From Ruminococcus sp. (GTDB lineage Bacteria > Bacillota > Clostridia > Oscillospirales > Acutalibacteraceae): a stretch of 64,000 nucleotides of DNA. Below the pieces are notes generated by a model. That model was not told where the DNA came from. It was given only the letters and a program-made list of their open reading frames with translations, and did not search any database. The position numbers and the translations under genes are program-made. The DNA is taken from NCBI GenBank assembly GCA_004556705.1, contig SFGA01000002.1:62001-126000 (forward strand). Reading direction: 5' to 3'. Shown in pieces: positions 40,720 to 49,795 of the stretch; the stretch's first letter is position 1, and each line of letters begins with the position of its first letter.

Positions 40720-41736
40720 ATGGATGTTCGTCAAATATTAAAGGATTTGACAATCGGCGCAGGCGTTTCAGGCTGTGAGCAGGAAATTGTCCCGATAGCT
40801 GAAAAATATCTAAAAGAATACGGAGAAGTTCACACCGACACTCTCGGAAATGTCATTTTGACTGTTGACGGCGAGGGCGACGGAGTGTTGCTTGACGCTC
40901 ATATAGATATGGTCGGTATGATTGTTACCGCAATCACACCCGAGGGCTTTTTGCGAGTTGACGCTTGCGGTCATATTGACACAAGGCAGCTCGGCGCACA
41001 GCAGGTTACAATTCACGGCAAAAAGAATATAAGCGGAATTGTAATCAGTACACCCCCGCATCTTCGTGGCAATTCGGAAAATAACGGTATGAAAATGAGC
41101 GACGTGCTTATTGATACAGGCTTTTCCGAAAATGAAATAAAGGAAATCGTGAGTCTTGGCGACAGAGTAACGGTGAATTCGGAGTTTACCGAGCTTTTGG
41201 GCGACAGGGTTTCGTGCGGTGCTCTTGATGACAGAGCAGGTATGGCGAGTCTTATTTGCGCTTTGGAATATTTGAAAGAAAAAGGCTGTAAAAAGAAAAT
41301 TACAGTATCTTTTTCGACACGGGAAGAGGTCGGCGGCAGCGGTGCTAAAACTGCGGCGTTTAACGCAGATGCGAAAGAGCTTATTGCGGTTGATGTCAGC
41401 TTTGCAGATACTCCCGACAGCAATTCAGAGGAGTGCGGAGAGCTTTCCAAAGGGCCTATGATAGGCGTTTCCGCTTCGCTTGATTATGATATGTCGCAGA
41501 AATTTATCGGCACGGCTAAAAAATGCGGTATTCCGTATCAGCTTGAAATAATGGGCGGAAGAACGGGCACGGACGCCGACGGCATGACAATAGCAAGGGG
41601 CGGCTTTATAAGCGGACTTATATCAATACCGCTTCGCTATATGCATACGGGCGTAGAGGTCGTGTCGGTTTCAGACGTCGAAAATACGGGCAGACTTATT
41701 GCCGAATACATTGCGGGAGGTAATGAAAATGCTTAA
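40720..41736 (+). CDS. M42 family metallopeptidase (first copy)
   Basis: A 338-residue dinuclear metal aminopeptidase of the PepA/FrvX type. Motifs: LLDAHIDMVGM (metal His and catalytic Asp, about residues 56-66), ALDDRAGM (metal Asp), REEVGGSGA (catalytic Glu), AVDVSFADT, and a late MHTGVEV His. It overlaps the second M42 gene by 8 bases. The divergence between the two copies suggests different peptide preferences. TET-type assembly is usual for the family. Confidence 0.93.
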   Translation: MDVRQILKDLTIGAGVSGCEQEIVPIAEKYLKEYGEVHTDTLGNVILTVDGEGDGVLLDAHIDMVGMIVTAITPEGFLRVDACGHIDTRQLGAQQVTIHGKKNISGIVISTPPHLRGNSENNGMKMSDVLIDTGFSENEIKEIVSLGDRVTVNSEFTELLGDRVSCGALDDRAGMASLICALEYLKEKGCKKKITVSFSTREEVGGSGAKTAAFNADAKELIAVDVSFADTPDSNSEECGELSKGPMIGVSASLDYDMSQKFIGTAKKCGIPYQLEIMGGRTGTDADGMTIARGGFISGLISIPLRYMHTGVEVVSVSDVENTGRLIAEYIAGGNENA

Positions 41737-42733
41737 AGAGCTTTGCCTTCTCAACGGTATTTCGGGCAGGGAAAAGGCTGTTCGAGAGTATATAATTTCA
41801 AAAATTCCGTCGGATTGCAAATACTCGGTTGACGCACTCGGCAATGTTATTGTCGAAAAGCCGGGCAAAAGCAGAGCAAGTAAAAAGGTAATGCTCAGCG
41901 CCCATATGGACGAGGTCGGCTTTATGGTAAGCTATATTACCGACGACGGATATATAAAAATAGCACCCGTAGGCGGAATTGACGAAAGAGTTGTTTTCGG
42001 CAGGCGTGTTAAGGTAGCGGATATTTACGGAGTTATCGGCGCAAAGGCGTTGCACCATCTTTCCTCCGACGAGCTTTATAAGGTTCCTAAAATCGAGGAT
42101 ATGTACGTTGATATAGGTGCTCAGTCGAGAAAGCAGGCGGAGGAATATGTCAGCTTGGGCGACGAGGTGTGCTTCGTGTCCGAATATCTTGAATTCGGCG
42201 ACGGATTTATAAAATCAAAGGCACTTGACGACAGAGTAGGCTGTCAGATTTTACTTGATATTTTGTCAAGAGAGCAGCCGTATGATTTAACCGTTTGCTT
42301 CGTTGTTCAAGAGGAAATCGGAACAAGAGGAGCTGCGGTTGCGGCATACAGTGTTGCGCCCGATTATGCAATAGTGCTTGAGGGTACAACGGCGGCGGAT
42401 TTGCCCGATACCCCCGATCAGAAAAAGGTTTGCAAGCTCGGAAACGGTGCGGTTGTAAGCTTTATGGACAGGGGCACGGTTTATGACGTTGAACTTTACA
42501 AAAGAGCATTCGAGCTGGCTGAAAAGAACAGCATAAAATGTCAGACAAAGACTGTTGTTGCAGGCGGTAACGATGCGGCGGCAATTCATAAGTCGGGCAA
42601 GGGCGTGCGCACGGCGGCAATTTCCGTTCCGACACGATATATTCATTCGCAGTCTTGCGTTGCTAAAAAAGAGGATATAGAAGCGGTTGAAAAACTTGCG
42701 GAGTGTTTGGCGAGGGAGCTTGCAAATGATTAA
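41729..42733 (+). CDS. M42 family metallopeptidase (second copy)
   Basis: About 334 residues. Motifs: MLSAHMDEVGFMV, KALDDRVGCQ, QEEIGTRGAA, VLEGTTAADLP and a C-terminal RYIHSQ. Start at ATG 41729 (MLKELCLLNGISGREK): GGAGG lies 8 bases upstream, better than ATG 41723. It overlaps the first copy by 8 bases and the GNAT gene by 8 bases, so the three are translationally coupled. Confidence 0.93.
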   Translation: MLKELCLLNGISGREKAVREYIISKIPSDCKYSVDALGNVIVEKPGKSRASKKVMLSAHMDEVGFMVSYITDDGYIKIAPVGGIDERVVFGRRVKVADIYGVIGAKALHHLSSDELYKVPKIEDMYVDIGAQSRKQAEEYVSLGDEVCFVSEYLEFGDGFIKSKALDDRVGCQILLDILSREQPYDLTVCFVVQEEIGTRGAAVAAYSVAPDYAIVLEGTTAADLPDTPDQKKVCKLGNGAVVSFMDRGTVYDVELYKRAFELAEKNSIKCQTKTVVAGGNDAAAIHKSGKGVRTAAISVPTRYIHSQSCVAKKEDIEAVEKLAECLARELAND

Positions 42734-43529
42734 GCTCATTGAAAACCTATCAAAAAACACGGCGGAAGATTTGACTGCGTTTTTCCCTGATGATACCGCT
42801 GCGGCATTTACGCTGTTTTCGTTGCTCGATTTTACAAGCGTTGATGGTGCGTGGCTACAGACTCAGGGCGAGGATATAACGGCACTTGTGGTCGAAAAGG
42901 AAAGCAGTAAGGTATATGTCTGTGCTTGCGATACGGCGGATTTTTATGAGCTTTCCGACTTTATCACACGGCTCGGCGGAGTTGTGGTGCATTGCTGCTC
43001 GGATATAACCGAAAGGCTCGGAATTACGGCTTTTTCCAAGATAAGCGTTATGGCTCTTAAAAAAGAGTTGACGAGAGGGCGAGAGTCGGTCGAAATAAAT
43101 GACGGCTTACGACCTGTTTTTGATTTGCTTATGCAGTCAAAAACCGAAATTTTGACGAATGCAGTCGAAAAAAAGGATTTGAAAAAATATACCGACAGAG
43201 CGTACAAGGAATGGCTTTCAAGGACGACAAGAGGTATATTTTCGGGATATACAAGCGTCAGAGCGATAAAGGTCGGAGAAAATTCGATTTTATCGGTGGC
43301 GATTGCAGACAGGCTCGGCAAAAGCATATTTATAAGAGATGTTGCGACGGATTCGGAGTTTCGCAGAATGGGATATGCTTCGGACTGCATAAGCGGTCTT
43401 TGCCGAGATTTCAAACGGGACGGCGAGAGGGTGCTTCTTGCCTGCAACGATTTGAAAACGGAGAAGCTTTATAATAAAATAGGCTTCGAAAGAGAAATTT
43501 ATATGGATTTGGAAATTATTGAACTATGA
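42726..43529 (+). CDS. GNAT family N-acetyltransferase
   Basis: About 267 residues. The C-terminal half is a GNAT domain with motif A VATDSEFRRMGYASDCISGL and the closing KLYNKIGFERE. The N-terminal half is an unassigned domain resembling a second degenerate GNAT fold. Start at ATG 42726, overlapping the M42 stop by 8 bases; GAGGGAG lies upstream. The substrate is unknown. Its place between peptidases and a PLP enzyme suggests amino-acid or peptide acetylation. Confidence 0.82.
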   Translation: MIKLIENLSKNTAEDLTAFFPDDTAAAFTLFSLLDFTSVDGAWLQTQGEDITALVVEKESSKVYVCACDTADFYELSDFITRLGGVVVHCCSDITERLGITAFSKISVMALKKELTRGRESVEINDGLRPVFDLLMQSKTEILTNAVEKKDLKKYTDRAYKEWLSRTTRGIFSGYTSVRAIKVGENSILSVAIADRLGKSIFIRDVATDSEFRRMGYASDCISGLCRDFKRDGERVLLACNDLKTEKLYNKIGFEREIYMDLEIIEL

Positions 43530-44800
43530 GAGAATTCTTTGAATTTACCGATACCGTGAAAGCGGCTTCGAAAAAGGCTTTGGCGAAAACGGAAAAGATG
43601 TTTTCGCAGATTGAAAAAATAGGGGAATATAATCAGCAGAAGGTTTTATCGGCTTTCATAAACAACAAGGTTGACGAAACCGATTTTAACACCTCGACGG
43701 GCTACGGCTATTCGGACAAGGGCAGAGATAAACTTGACGAGCTTGTTGCAGACATTTTCAAAACGGAAAGTGCGATTATAAGAGCAGGTGCTCTTTCGTG
43801 CGGAACGCATACATTGGGCGTGTGCCTTTACGGAATTTTAAGACCTAATGATGTAATGCTCTGTGTTTCGGGTACGCCTTATGACACAATTCAGCCCGTA
43901 ATAGGCATTGGCGGTAAAAACGCAGGTGAGGGCACACTTGCGGATTTCGGCGTTGTTTACAGACAGGTCGATATGACCGAAAGCGACGAGCTTGACTATG
44001 AGAAAATCGAAAAAGAGGCAAGTGACGAAGCGGTTAGAATGGTATATATTCAGCGTTCAAGAGGATATTCGTTAAGACACTCTATAAGCGTTGATGAAAT
44101 AGAAAAGGCTTGTGAAATTGTCCACAGGGTCAACAAACGTGCTATTGTTATGGTTGACAACTGCTACGGCGTTTTCACAGAGAAAAAAGAGCCGACGCAG
44201 GTCGGTGCCGATATTGTCGCAGGCTCGCTCATTAAGAATTTAGGCGGCGGCATTTCCCCGATGGGCGGATACATAGCAGGCAGAAAAGACCTTGTTGACT
44301 TGTGTTCTTACAGACTTACCGTGCCGGGACTCGGCTCGGAGGTCGGTGCAACACTCGGTGTAAACAGGAGCTTGTTTATGGGTATTTTCAACGCACCGAA
44401 CGTTGTTAAGGAAGCACTTAAAACAGCTGCATTTACAGCTGCTTTATTTGAGGAGCTCGGCTTTGAGGTTACGCCTCGAAGCAATGAGACAAGACACGAT
44501 ATTATACAGGCGGTTTGCCTTGAAAATGAGCAGAGGCTTATAGCTTTCTGTCAGGGTATGCAAAAGGGTGCGCCGATCGATTCCTTTGTTGTGCCCGAGC
44601 CGTGGGATATGCCCGGCTATGACAGCAAGGTTATAATGTCGGCAGGTGCGTTTACCTCCGGCTCGTCAATAGAGCTTTCGGCGGATGCACCGCTTCGTGA
44701 GCCGTTTGCGGTATGGATGCAGGGCGGACTCAACTTTGCTTCGGGCAAGGTGGGAGTAATGCTTGCGGCAGACGAAATCGTAAGGAGAGATTTGTTATGA
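43526..44800 (+). CDS. Methionine gamma-lyase-like PLP protein (aluminium-resistance family)
   Basis: A 424-residue PLP-dependent enzyme of the Met_gamma_lyase (PF06838) group. It has GALSCGTHTLGVCLYGIL and MVDNCYGVF (PLP Asp), and GSLIKNLGGGISPMGGYI with the Schiff-base lysine near residue 236. The family was tied to aluminium resistance historically and probably acts on sulfur amino acids; the reaction is not proven. It overlaps the GNAT gene by ATGA and is coupled to the phosphomutase by ATGA. Confidence 0.9.
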   Translation: MREFFEFTDTVKAASKKALAKTEKMFSQIEKIGEYNQQKVLSAFINNKVDETDFNTSTGYGYSDKGRDKLDELVADIFKTESAIIRAGALSCGTHTLGVCLYGILRPNDVMLCVSGTPYDTIQPVIGIGGKNAGEGTLADFGVVYRQVDMTESDELDYEKIEKEASDEAVRMVYIQRSRGYSLRHSISVDEIEKACEIVHRVNKRAIVMVDNCYGVFTEKKEPTQVGADIVAGSLIKNLGGGISPMGGYIAGRKDLVDLCSYRLTVPGLGSEVGATLGVNRSLFMGIFNAPNVVKEALKTAAFTAALFEELGFEVTPRSNETRHDIIQAVCLENEQRLIAFCQGMQKGAPIDSFVVPEPWDMPGYDSKVIMSAGAFTSGSSIELSADAPLREPFAVWMQGGLNFASGKVGVMLAADEIVRRDLL

Positions 44801-46335
44801 ACCTGATGCATTTGAAAAGCGGAACAGACGTAAGAGGCGTTGCTGTTGCGAAGGAGACAACAGACGTTGTTGAACTCACGGATGAGGCAATAAAGAGAAT
44901 AACAGGCGCATTTGTGTATTTTCTCTGCGCAAAGACAGGCAAAGAAAAGGATGCACTCACGGTTTCGGTGGGACACGATTCAAGAATTTCGGCAGAGAGA
45001 ATAAAGGCTGATGTAATCGCAATTTTGCTTTCAATGGGTGTTGCGGTTAAGGACTGCGGACTTTGTTCGACACCTGCTATGTTTATGACAACTCAGCTTG
45101 ACACCTGCGACGGTGCTGTTCAAATTACCGCAAGCCATCACCCGTGGGACAGAAACGGATTAAAATTCTTTACGGCGGGCGGCGGACTTTCGTCGGAGGA
45201 GATTGAAAAAATACTCGAATTTGCCGAAATGAACGATGCAATCGCTTATGATACCTCGAGAGAGGCGGAGAAGGTCGATTTTATGTCGGTTTACTGTGAG
45301 CATTTGAGAAATCTTATTAAAAAGGGTGTAAATTCCGAAAATAATTACGACAGACCGCTTGAGGGACTTAAAATCGTAGTTGATGCGGGAAACGGCGTCG
45401 GCGGATTTTTTGCAAATGATGTTTTGGCGCCTCTCGGAGCAGATACAAACGGTTCAAGATACCTTGATCCCGACGGAATGTTCCCGAATCACATACCGAA
45501 CCCCGAAAATGAAACGGCTATGGCTTCAATTTGTGAGGCGACGGTTGAGTCGGGCGCAGATCTCGGCGTAATTTTTGACACGGACGTTGACCGTGCGGCT
45601 TGCGTAAGTGCGGACGGCAAGGAAATTAACCGTAACCGTCTTGTTGCTTTGGCTGCTGCTATCGCTCTTGAAAGCTGTGAGGGCGGAACGGTTGTAACGG
45701 ACAGCGTAACCTCGGCAGGACTTACCGAGTTTATCGAAAATACGCTCGGCGGCAAGCACAGAAGATTTAAGCGAGGCTATAAAAATGTTATTGACGAGAG
45801 CATAAGGCTTGAAAGCGAGGGCATAAAGGCACCGCTTGCCATTGAAACCTCAGGTCATGCGGCATTCAGCGAGAACTATCATCTTGACGACGGTGCTTAT
45901 CTTATCACAAGGATAATCATAAAGCTTGCAGAGCTCAGAAAAGAGGGGAAGACTCTTGAATCGCTCATAGCTTCACTTAAAGAGCCTGCAGAAGAAAAAG
46001 AAATTCGCTTTAAGATAAACGCAGAAAATTTTAAGGAATACGGCGAGAGCATAATCGATAAGATAGAAAAAAGCGCAATTCTTAAAACCGATATTAAAAT
46101 TGCAGAGGACAGCTGCGAGGGCGTTAAGGTAATCTTTACAGACCCTGAAATTGACGGCTTTTACATTTTGAGAATGAGCGTACACGATCCGGTTATGCCG
46201 ATGAATATCGAAAGTGCGGTGAAAGGCGGAGTTCGCAAAATCGCTCAAAGTGTATATGATGAATTACAGGGATATGAGCTTCTCGATATGACCTCTCTGA
46301 AACAATTCTTAGAGGAAAGTATTGACAAAGCGTGA
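44797..46335 (+). CDS. Phosphohexomutase (phosphoglucomutase/phosphomannomutase family)
   Basis: About 512 residues, four domains. The phosphoserine loop is TASHHPWDRNG, the metal loop DTDVDRAA and the sugar loop ETSGHAAFSENY. It interconverts hexose 1- and 6-phosphates, giving glucose-1-P for galU or mannose-1-P. Start at ATG 44797, eight bases after AAGGAGAG and overlapping the PLP gene by ATGA; in-frame codons farther upstream lie inside that gene. Last gene of the M42 operon. Confidence 0.92.
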   Translation: MNLMHLKSGTDVRGVAVAKETTDVVELTDEAIKRITGAFVYFLCAKTGKEKDALTVSVGHDSRISAERIKADVIAILLSMGVAVKDCGLCSTPAMFMTTQLDTCDGAVQITASHHPWDRNGLKFFTAGGGLSSEEIEKILEFAEMNDAIAYDTSREAEKVDFMSVYCEHLRNLIKKGVNSENNYDRPLEGLKIVVDAGNGVGGFFANDVLAPLGADTNGSRYLDPDGMFPNHIPNPENETAMASICEATVESGADLGVIFDTDVDRAACVSADGKEINRNRLVALAAAIALESCEGGTVVTDSVTSAGLTEFIENTLGGKHRRFKRGYKNVIDESIRLESEGIKAPLAIETSGHAAFSENYHLDDGAYLITRIIIKLAELRKEGKTLESLIASLKEPAEEKEIRFKINAENFKEYGESIIDKIEKSAILKTDIKIAEDSCEGVKVIFTDPEIDGFYILRMSVHDPVMPMNIESAVKGGVRKIAQSVYDELQGYELLDMTSLKQFLEESIDKA

Positions 46336-46349
46336 ATTATACATAAAAT
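46322..46349 (+). promoter_or_regulatory. Promoter of acpP (inside end of phosphomutase gene)
   Basis: TTGACA, 16-base spacer, TAAAAT; the -35 box overlaps the last codons of the preceding gene. Confidence 0.6.
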
Positions 46350-46387
46350 GTATGTATATATTTATCAAATGAAAGGTAAGGGAATAT

Positions 46388-46612
46388 ATGATTTTTGAAA
46401 AGGTTAGAGAAATAATTTGCGAGCAGTTTGACGTTGACGAGGAGAGCGTTACTCTCGATACGGATATAAGAGAAGATTTGGACGCTGACAGTCTTGATAT
46501 GGTTGACCTTGTTATGAGCTTTGAGGATGAATTCAAAATCGAAGTTCCGGACAGTGCTATCGAAACCGTTAAAACAGTCGACGACATTGTTAAATTTATT
46601 GAGGAACACTGA
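46388..46612 (+). CDS. acpP: Acyl carrier protein
   Basis: 74 residues, acidic, four-helix type. The phosphopantetheine serine is in DADSLDMVDL (Ser at about residue 36). Ribosome-binding site AAAGGTAAGG. It is not next to fatty-acid synthesis genes here but lies between a phosphomutase and proS. It may be the housekeeping ACP or a second one. Confidence 0.93.
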   Translation: MIFEKVREIICEQFDVDEESVTLDTDIREDLDADSLDMVDLVMSFEDEFKIEVPDSAIETVKTVDDIVKFIEEH

Positions 46613-46648
46613 TTTATCAGTTAAATTTTAAGACAAGGATGTTGGAAA

Positions 46649-48085
46649 ATGGCAGAACAGAAAAAGATGGTCAATGACATAACCGCAATGTACGAGGATT
46701 TTGCGAAATGGTACACCGACGTCGTAAAAAAGGCAGAGCTTGCCGAGTATACGAGCGTTAAGGGCTGTATGGTTATTCGCCCCTACGGTTATGCGATATG
46801 GGAAAATATTCAGAAGATAATGGACTCAATGTTCAAGGCGACGGGACATGAAAATGTTTGTATGCCTATGTTCATCCCCGAAAGTCTCCTCGAAAAGGAA
46901 AAGGATCACGTTGAGGGCTTTGCTCCCGAGGTTGCATGGGTAACACACGGCGGAAGCGAAAAGCTTGAGGAGAGACTTTGCGTTCGTCCGACGTCGGAAA
47001 CACTTTTCTGCGAACACTACAAGCAGATTATCCATTCTTACCGCGATTTGCCGAAGCTCTACAATCAGTGGGTGTCGGTTGTCCGTTGGGAAAAGACTAC
47101 AAGACCGTTCCTCCGCACAAGAGAATTTCTTTGGCAGGAGGGACATACAATTCACGCAACGGCAGAGGAAGCTAAGGCTGAAACAGTTAAAATGCTTAAC
47201 GTCTATGCCGATTTCTGTGAAAACGTGCTTGCTATGCCCGTAGTTAAGGGCGTTAAGACCGAAAAAGAGAGATTTGCGGGCGCAGAAGACACATATACCA
47301 TCGAGGCACTTATGCACGACGGTAAGGCATTGCAGTCGGGAACCTCGCACTATTTCGGCGACGGCTTTGCAAAGGCATTTGAAATTCAGTATATGGATAA
47401 GGACAACACTCTCAAAACTCCTTATCAGACATCTTGGGGAACAACGACAAGACTTATCGGCGCTATTATTATGACTCACGGCGACGACAACGGACTTGTT
47501 CTTCCTCCGAAAATCGCTCCCGTTCAGGTTGTTGTAATTCCGATTGCACAGCATAAGGAGGGCGTTCTTGATAAGGCTCAGGAGCTTTGCGACAGGCTTT
47601 CAAAGATATGCAGAGTTAAGTCCGACGTTTCCGAAAACTCTCCCGGCTGGAAGTTTGCAGAGTATGAAATGAAGGGCGTACCGCTCAGAGTTGAGATAGG
47701 TCCTAAGGATATTGAGAAAAATCAGTGTGTTATCGTAAGAAGAGATAACAGAGAGAAATATTTTGTTTCTCTTGACGAGCTTGAGGCTAAAATTCCCGAG
47801 CTTCTTGAAGAGGTTCATAAGGGACTTTACAACAAGGCTCTTGAGAGAAGAAGCAATATGACATATACTGCAAAAACGCTTGACGAGCTCAAGGATATTG
47901 CCGATAATAAACCGGGCTTTATCAAGGCTATGTGGTGCGGCGACAGAGCTTGTGAGGATAAGCTCAAGGAGTATGCCGGCGTAACCTCAAGATGTATCCC
48001 GTTTGAGCAGGAGCATATAGGCGACACCTGCGTTTGCTGCGGAAAGCCTGCCGATAAGATGCTCTATTGGGGCAAGGCATATTGA
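46649..48085 (+). CDS. proS: Prolyl-tRNA synthetase, archaeal/eukaryote-like form
   Basis: Charges tRNA-Pro. 478 residues, the short form without the bacterial editing insertion. Class II motifs include [12 protein letters not shown] (motif 2 region), [14 protein letters not shown] and the C-terminal zinc-binding-like [18 protein letters not shown]. The C-terminus ends in Tyr, as in this ProS class. Ribosome-binding site AAGGATG. The gene lies 36 bases after acpP. Confidence 0.95.
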   Translation: MAEQKKMVNDITAMYEDFAKWYTDVVKKAELAEYTSVKGCMVIRPYGYAIWENIQKIMDSMFKATGHENVCMPMFIPESLLEKEKDHVEGFAPEVAWVTHGGSEKLEERLCVRPTSETLFCEHYKQIIHSYRDLPKLYNQWVSVVRWEKTTRPFLRTREFLWQEGHTIHATAEEAKAETVKMLNVYADFCENVLAMPVVKGVKTEKERFAGAEDTYTIEALMHDGKALQSGTSHYFGDGFAKAFEIQYMDKDNTLKTPYQTSWGTTTRLIGAIIMTHGDDNGLVLPPKIAPVQVVVIPIAQHKEGVLDKAQELCDRLSKICRVKSDVSENSPGWKFAEYEMKGVPLRVEIGPKDIEKNQCVIVRRDNREKYFVSLDELEAKIPELLEEVHKGLYNKALERRSNMTYTAKTLDELKDIADNKPGFIKAMWCGDRACEDKLKEYAGVTSRCIPFEQEHIGDTCVCCGKPADKMLYWGKAY

Positions 48086-48091
48086 TTTTGT

Positions 48092-48120
48092 TTGACAATA
48101 AGGATTAAAAATCATATAAT
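48092..48120 (+). promoter_or_regulatory. Consensus promoter of lipoprotein gene
   Basis: TTGACA, 17-base spacer, TATAAT, 35 bases before the gene. Confidence 0.88.
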
Positions 48121-48154
48121 TAGTATGCTTTCAAACTAAAACGGAGGAAACACT

Positions 48155-48862
48155 ATGCAAAAGAAAATTGTTGCAGTAAGCCTTGTTATTTTAATGGTTG
48201 CGTTGTTGCTTGCATCCTGCGGTAATAAATATCTTATGGGTGAAATCAACGGCGTTGAACGTCCGCTTGTTACCGACGCAGAGGGAAATACGGAGATCGA
48301 CAACGAGGGCAAAATCGCTGTTTATGTTACCGATGCAAAGGGTAATATTCAGTATGATGCTAACGGAAATCCGCAGAAGAACTACTATAAGCTTCCCGAA
48401 AAGATGGTCAACGGACAGACTCTTGAAACTCTCGATTACAAATTTACTATGCCGAAGGGCTGGACTCTCAAGGATGACGGTACCTTCTACAAGGACGGTA
48501 CCGACGATAAGTGCTATGTTAATCTTGTCAAGGATACAACCCTTGGAGATTTTCAAACGTTTGAGTCGTTTATTGCGGAAAAAGAGGCGACTCAGCAGAA
48601 GGTTGTTGAAACCTTTAAGCAGCAATATCCTGATACGACAATGGTTATTACAAACGGCAATCTTACAGACGGTAAAGAGGTTGTGTTCTTTACCTATACT
48701 ATGAAAGACTCGTCCGGCACAATAATTCACTATGCAACGTCGGCTTATGTGAATATAGATAAGGCTATTTATTCGGCGAACTATATTTGCGACAACGGAA
48801 CGGGCTATGATGAGTCGTTTGACTTTATGGGAGCATTTTCTTCAAACTTTGTTGTTAAGTAA
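48155..48862 (+). CDS. Lipoprotein of unknown function
   Basis: A 235-residue exported lipoprotein. The signal peptide is followed by the lipobox LLASCGN (Cys22). Next is an acidic segment with short repeats (TDAEGNTEIDNEGK, TDAKGNIQYDANGN), then a compact domain of about 150 residues (FTMPKGWTLKDDGTFYKDG) resembling PsbP-like or DUF-type folds, without a confident name. Alone between its own promoter and terminator. GGAGGAAA ribosome-binding site. Confidence 0.82.
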   Translation: MQKKIVAVSLVILMVALLLASCGNKYLMGEINGVERPLVTDAEGNTEIDNEGKIAVYVTDAKGNIQYDANGNPQKNYYKLPEKMVNGQTLETLDYKFTMPKGWTLKDDGTFYKDGTDDKCYVNLVKDTTLGDFQTFESFIAEKEATQQKVVETFKQQYPDTTMVITNGNLTDGKEVVFFTYTMKDSSGTIIHYATSAYVNIDKAIYSANYICDNGTGYDESFDFMGAFSSNFVVK

Positions 48863-48882
48863 TAAAATACAGCAAAACTTTT

Positions 48883-48914
48883 TCGGTGCGGAGATTTCCG
48901 CACCGATTTTTTTA
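48883..48914 (+). terminator. Terminator after lipoprotein gene
   Basis: TCGGTGCGGA pairs with TCCGCACCGA around GATT, followed by TTTTTTTA. Confidence 0.92.
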
Positions 48915-48934
48915 TCGGCAATGTACGTTTACAC

Positions 48935-48963
48935 TTGTTATTTTAACGGTTTTATGATAAAAT
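48935..48963 (+). promoter_or_regulatory. Promoter of proBA
   Basis: TTGTTA, 17-base spacer, TAAAAT, 36 bases before proB. Confidence 0.65.
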
Positions 48964-48999
48964 ATATTATCTATAAATAAGAACGTGAGGGAGAATTAA

Positions 49000-49791
49000 G
49001 TGGCTGTTCTCAAGGACGTAAAGAGACTTGTTGTCAAGGTTGGTACATCAACGCTTACGTATGACACAGGCAAGACCAATATTAGACGTATGCATAAGCT
49101 TGTTTCCGTGCTCTCGGATATTGTCAATTCGGGAATTGAGGTTGCGCTTGTAACCTCGGGCGCAATCGGTGTCGGAGTCGGAAAATTAGGACTTAAAGAA
49201 AGACCGTCGGACATTTCGGGCAGACAGGCTGCCGCAACCGTCGGTCAATGCGAGCTTATGTTTATGTATGACAAGCTTTTCGGCGAATACGGGCATACGG
49301 TAGGTCAGCTTCTTATCACAAAGAGTGATGTTGACAGCGAGGAGCGCCGCAAAAATCTCGTAAATACATTTGAGAAGCTTTTCGATTACGGAGCAGTTCC
49401 GATAGTCAACGAAAACGACTCTGTTGCGGTTGATGAAATCGTTTACGGCGACAATGACAGCCTTTCGGCGATTGTTGCGAAGCTTGTAAACGCAGACGCA
49501 CTGATTATTCTTACGGATATTGACGGCTTATATGATGATAATCCAAACGAAAATGAGGATGCAAAGCTCATTTCGCAGGTGGATGAAATCACAGATGAGC
49601 TTATCGCCGTCGCAGGCGGTCACGGCTCAAGATTTTCCACGGGCGGTATGGTAACGAAGCTTCATGCGGCGCAAATCGCAATGGATGCAGGCATAGATAC
49701 AATCGTTATGAACGGTGCAGCTCCCGAGAGTATATATAAGGCTCTTGACGGCAAGCAGATAGGAACATTTTTTACGGGCAAAAAGGACTGA
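49000..49791 (+). CDS. proB: Glutamate 5-kinase
   Basis: First step of proline synthesis from glutamate. Amino-acid kinase of 263 residues: VVKVGTSTLT (ATP loop), VTSGAIGVGVGKLG, VNENDSVAVDE and ILTDIDGLYDDNP. It lacks the C-terminal PUA domain of the E. coli enzyme (367 residues), as many Firmicutes ProB do. GTG start with GAGGGAG upstream. Five bases before proA. Confidence 0.95.
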   Translation: MAVLKDVKRLVVKVGTSTLTYDTGKTNIRRMHKLVSVLSDIVNSGIEVALVTSGAIGVGVGKLGLKERPSDISGRQAAATVGQCELMFMYDKLFGEYGHTVGQLLITKSDVDSEERRKNLVNTFEKLFDYGAVPIVNENDSVAVDEIVYGDNDSLSAIVAKLVNADALIILTDIDGLYDDNPNENEDAKLISQVDEITDELIAVAGGHGSRFSTGGMVTKLHAAQIAMDAGIDTIVMNGAAPESIYKALDGKQIGTFFTGKKD

Positions 49792-49795
49792 TTTT

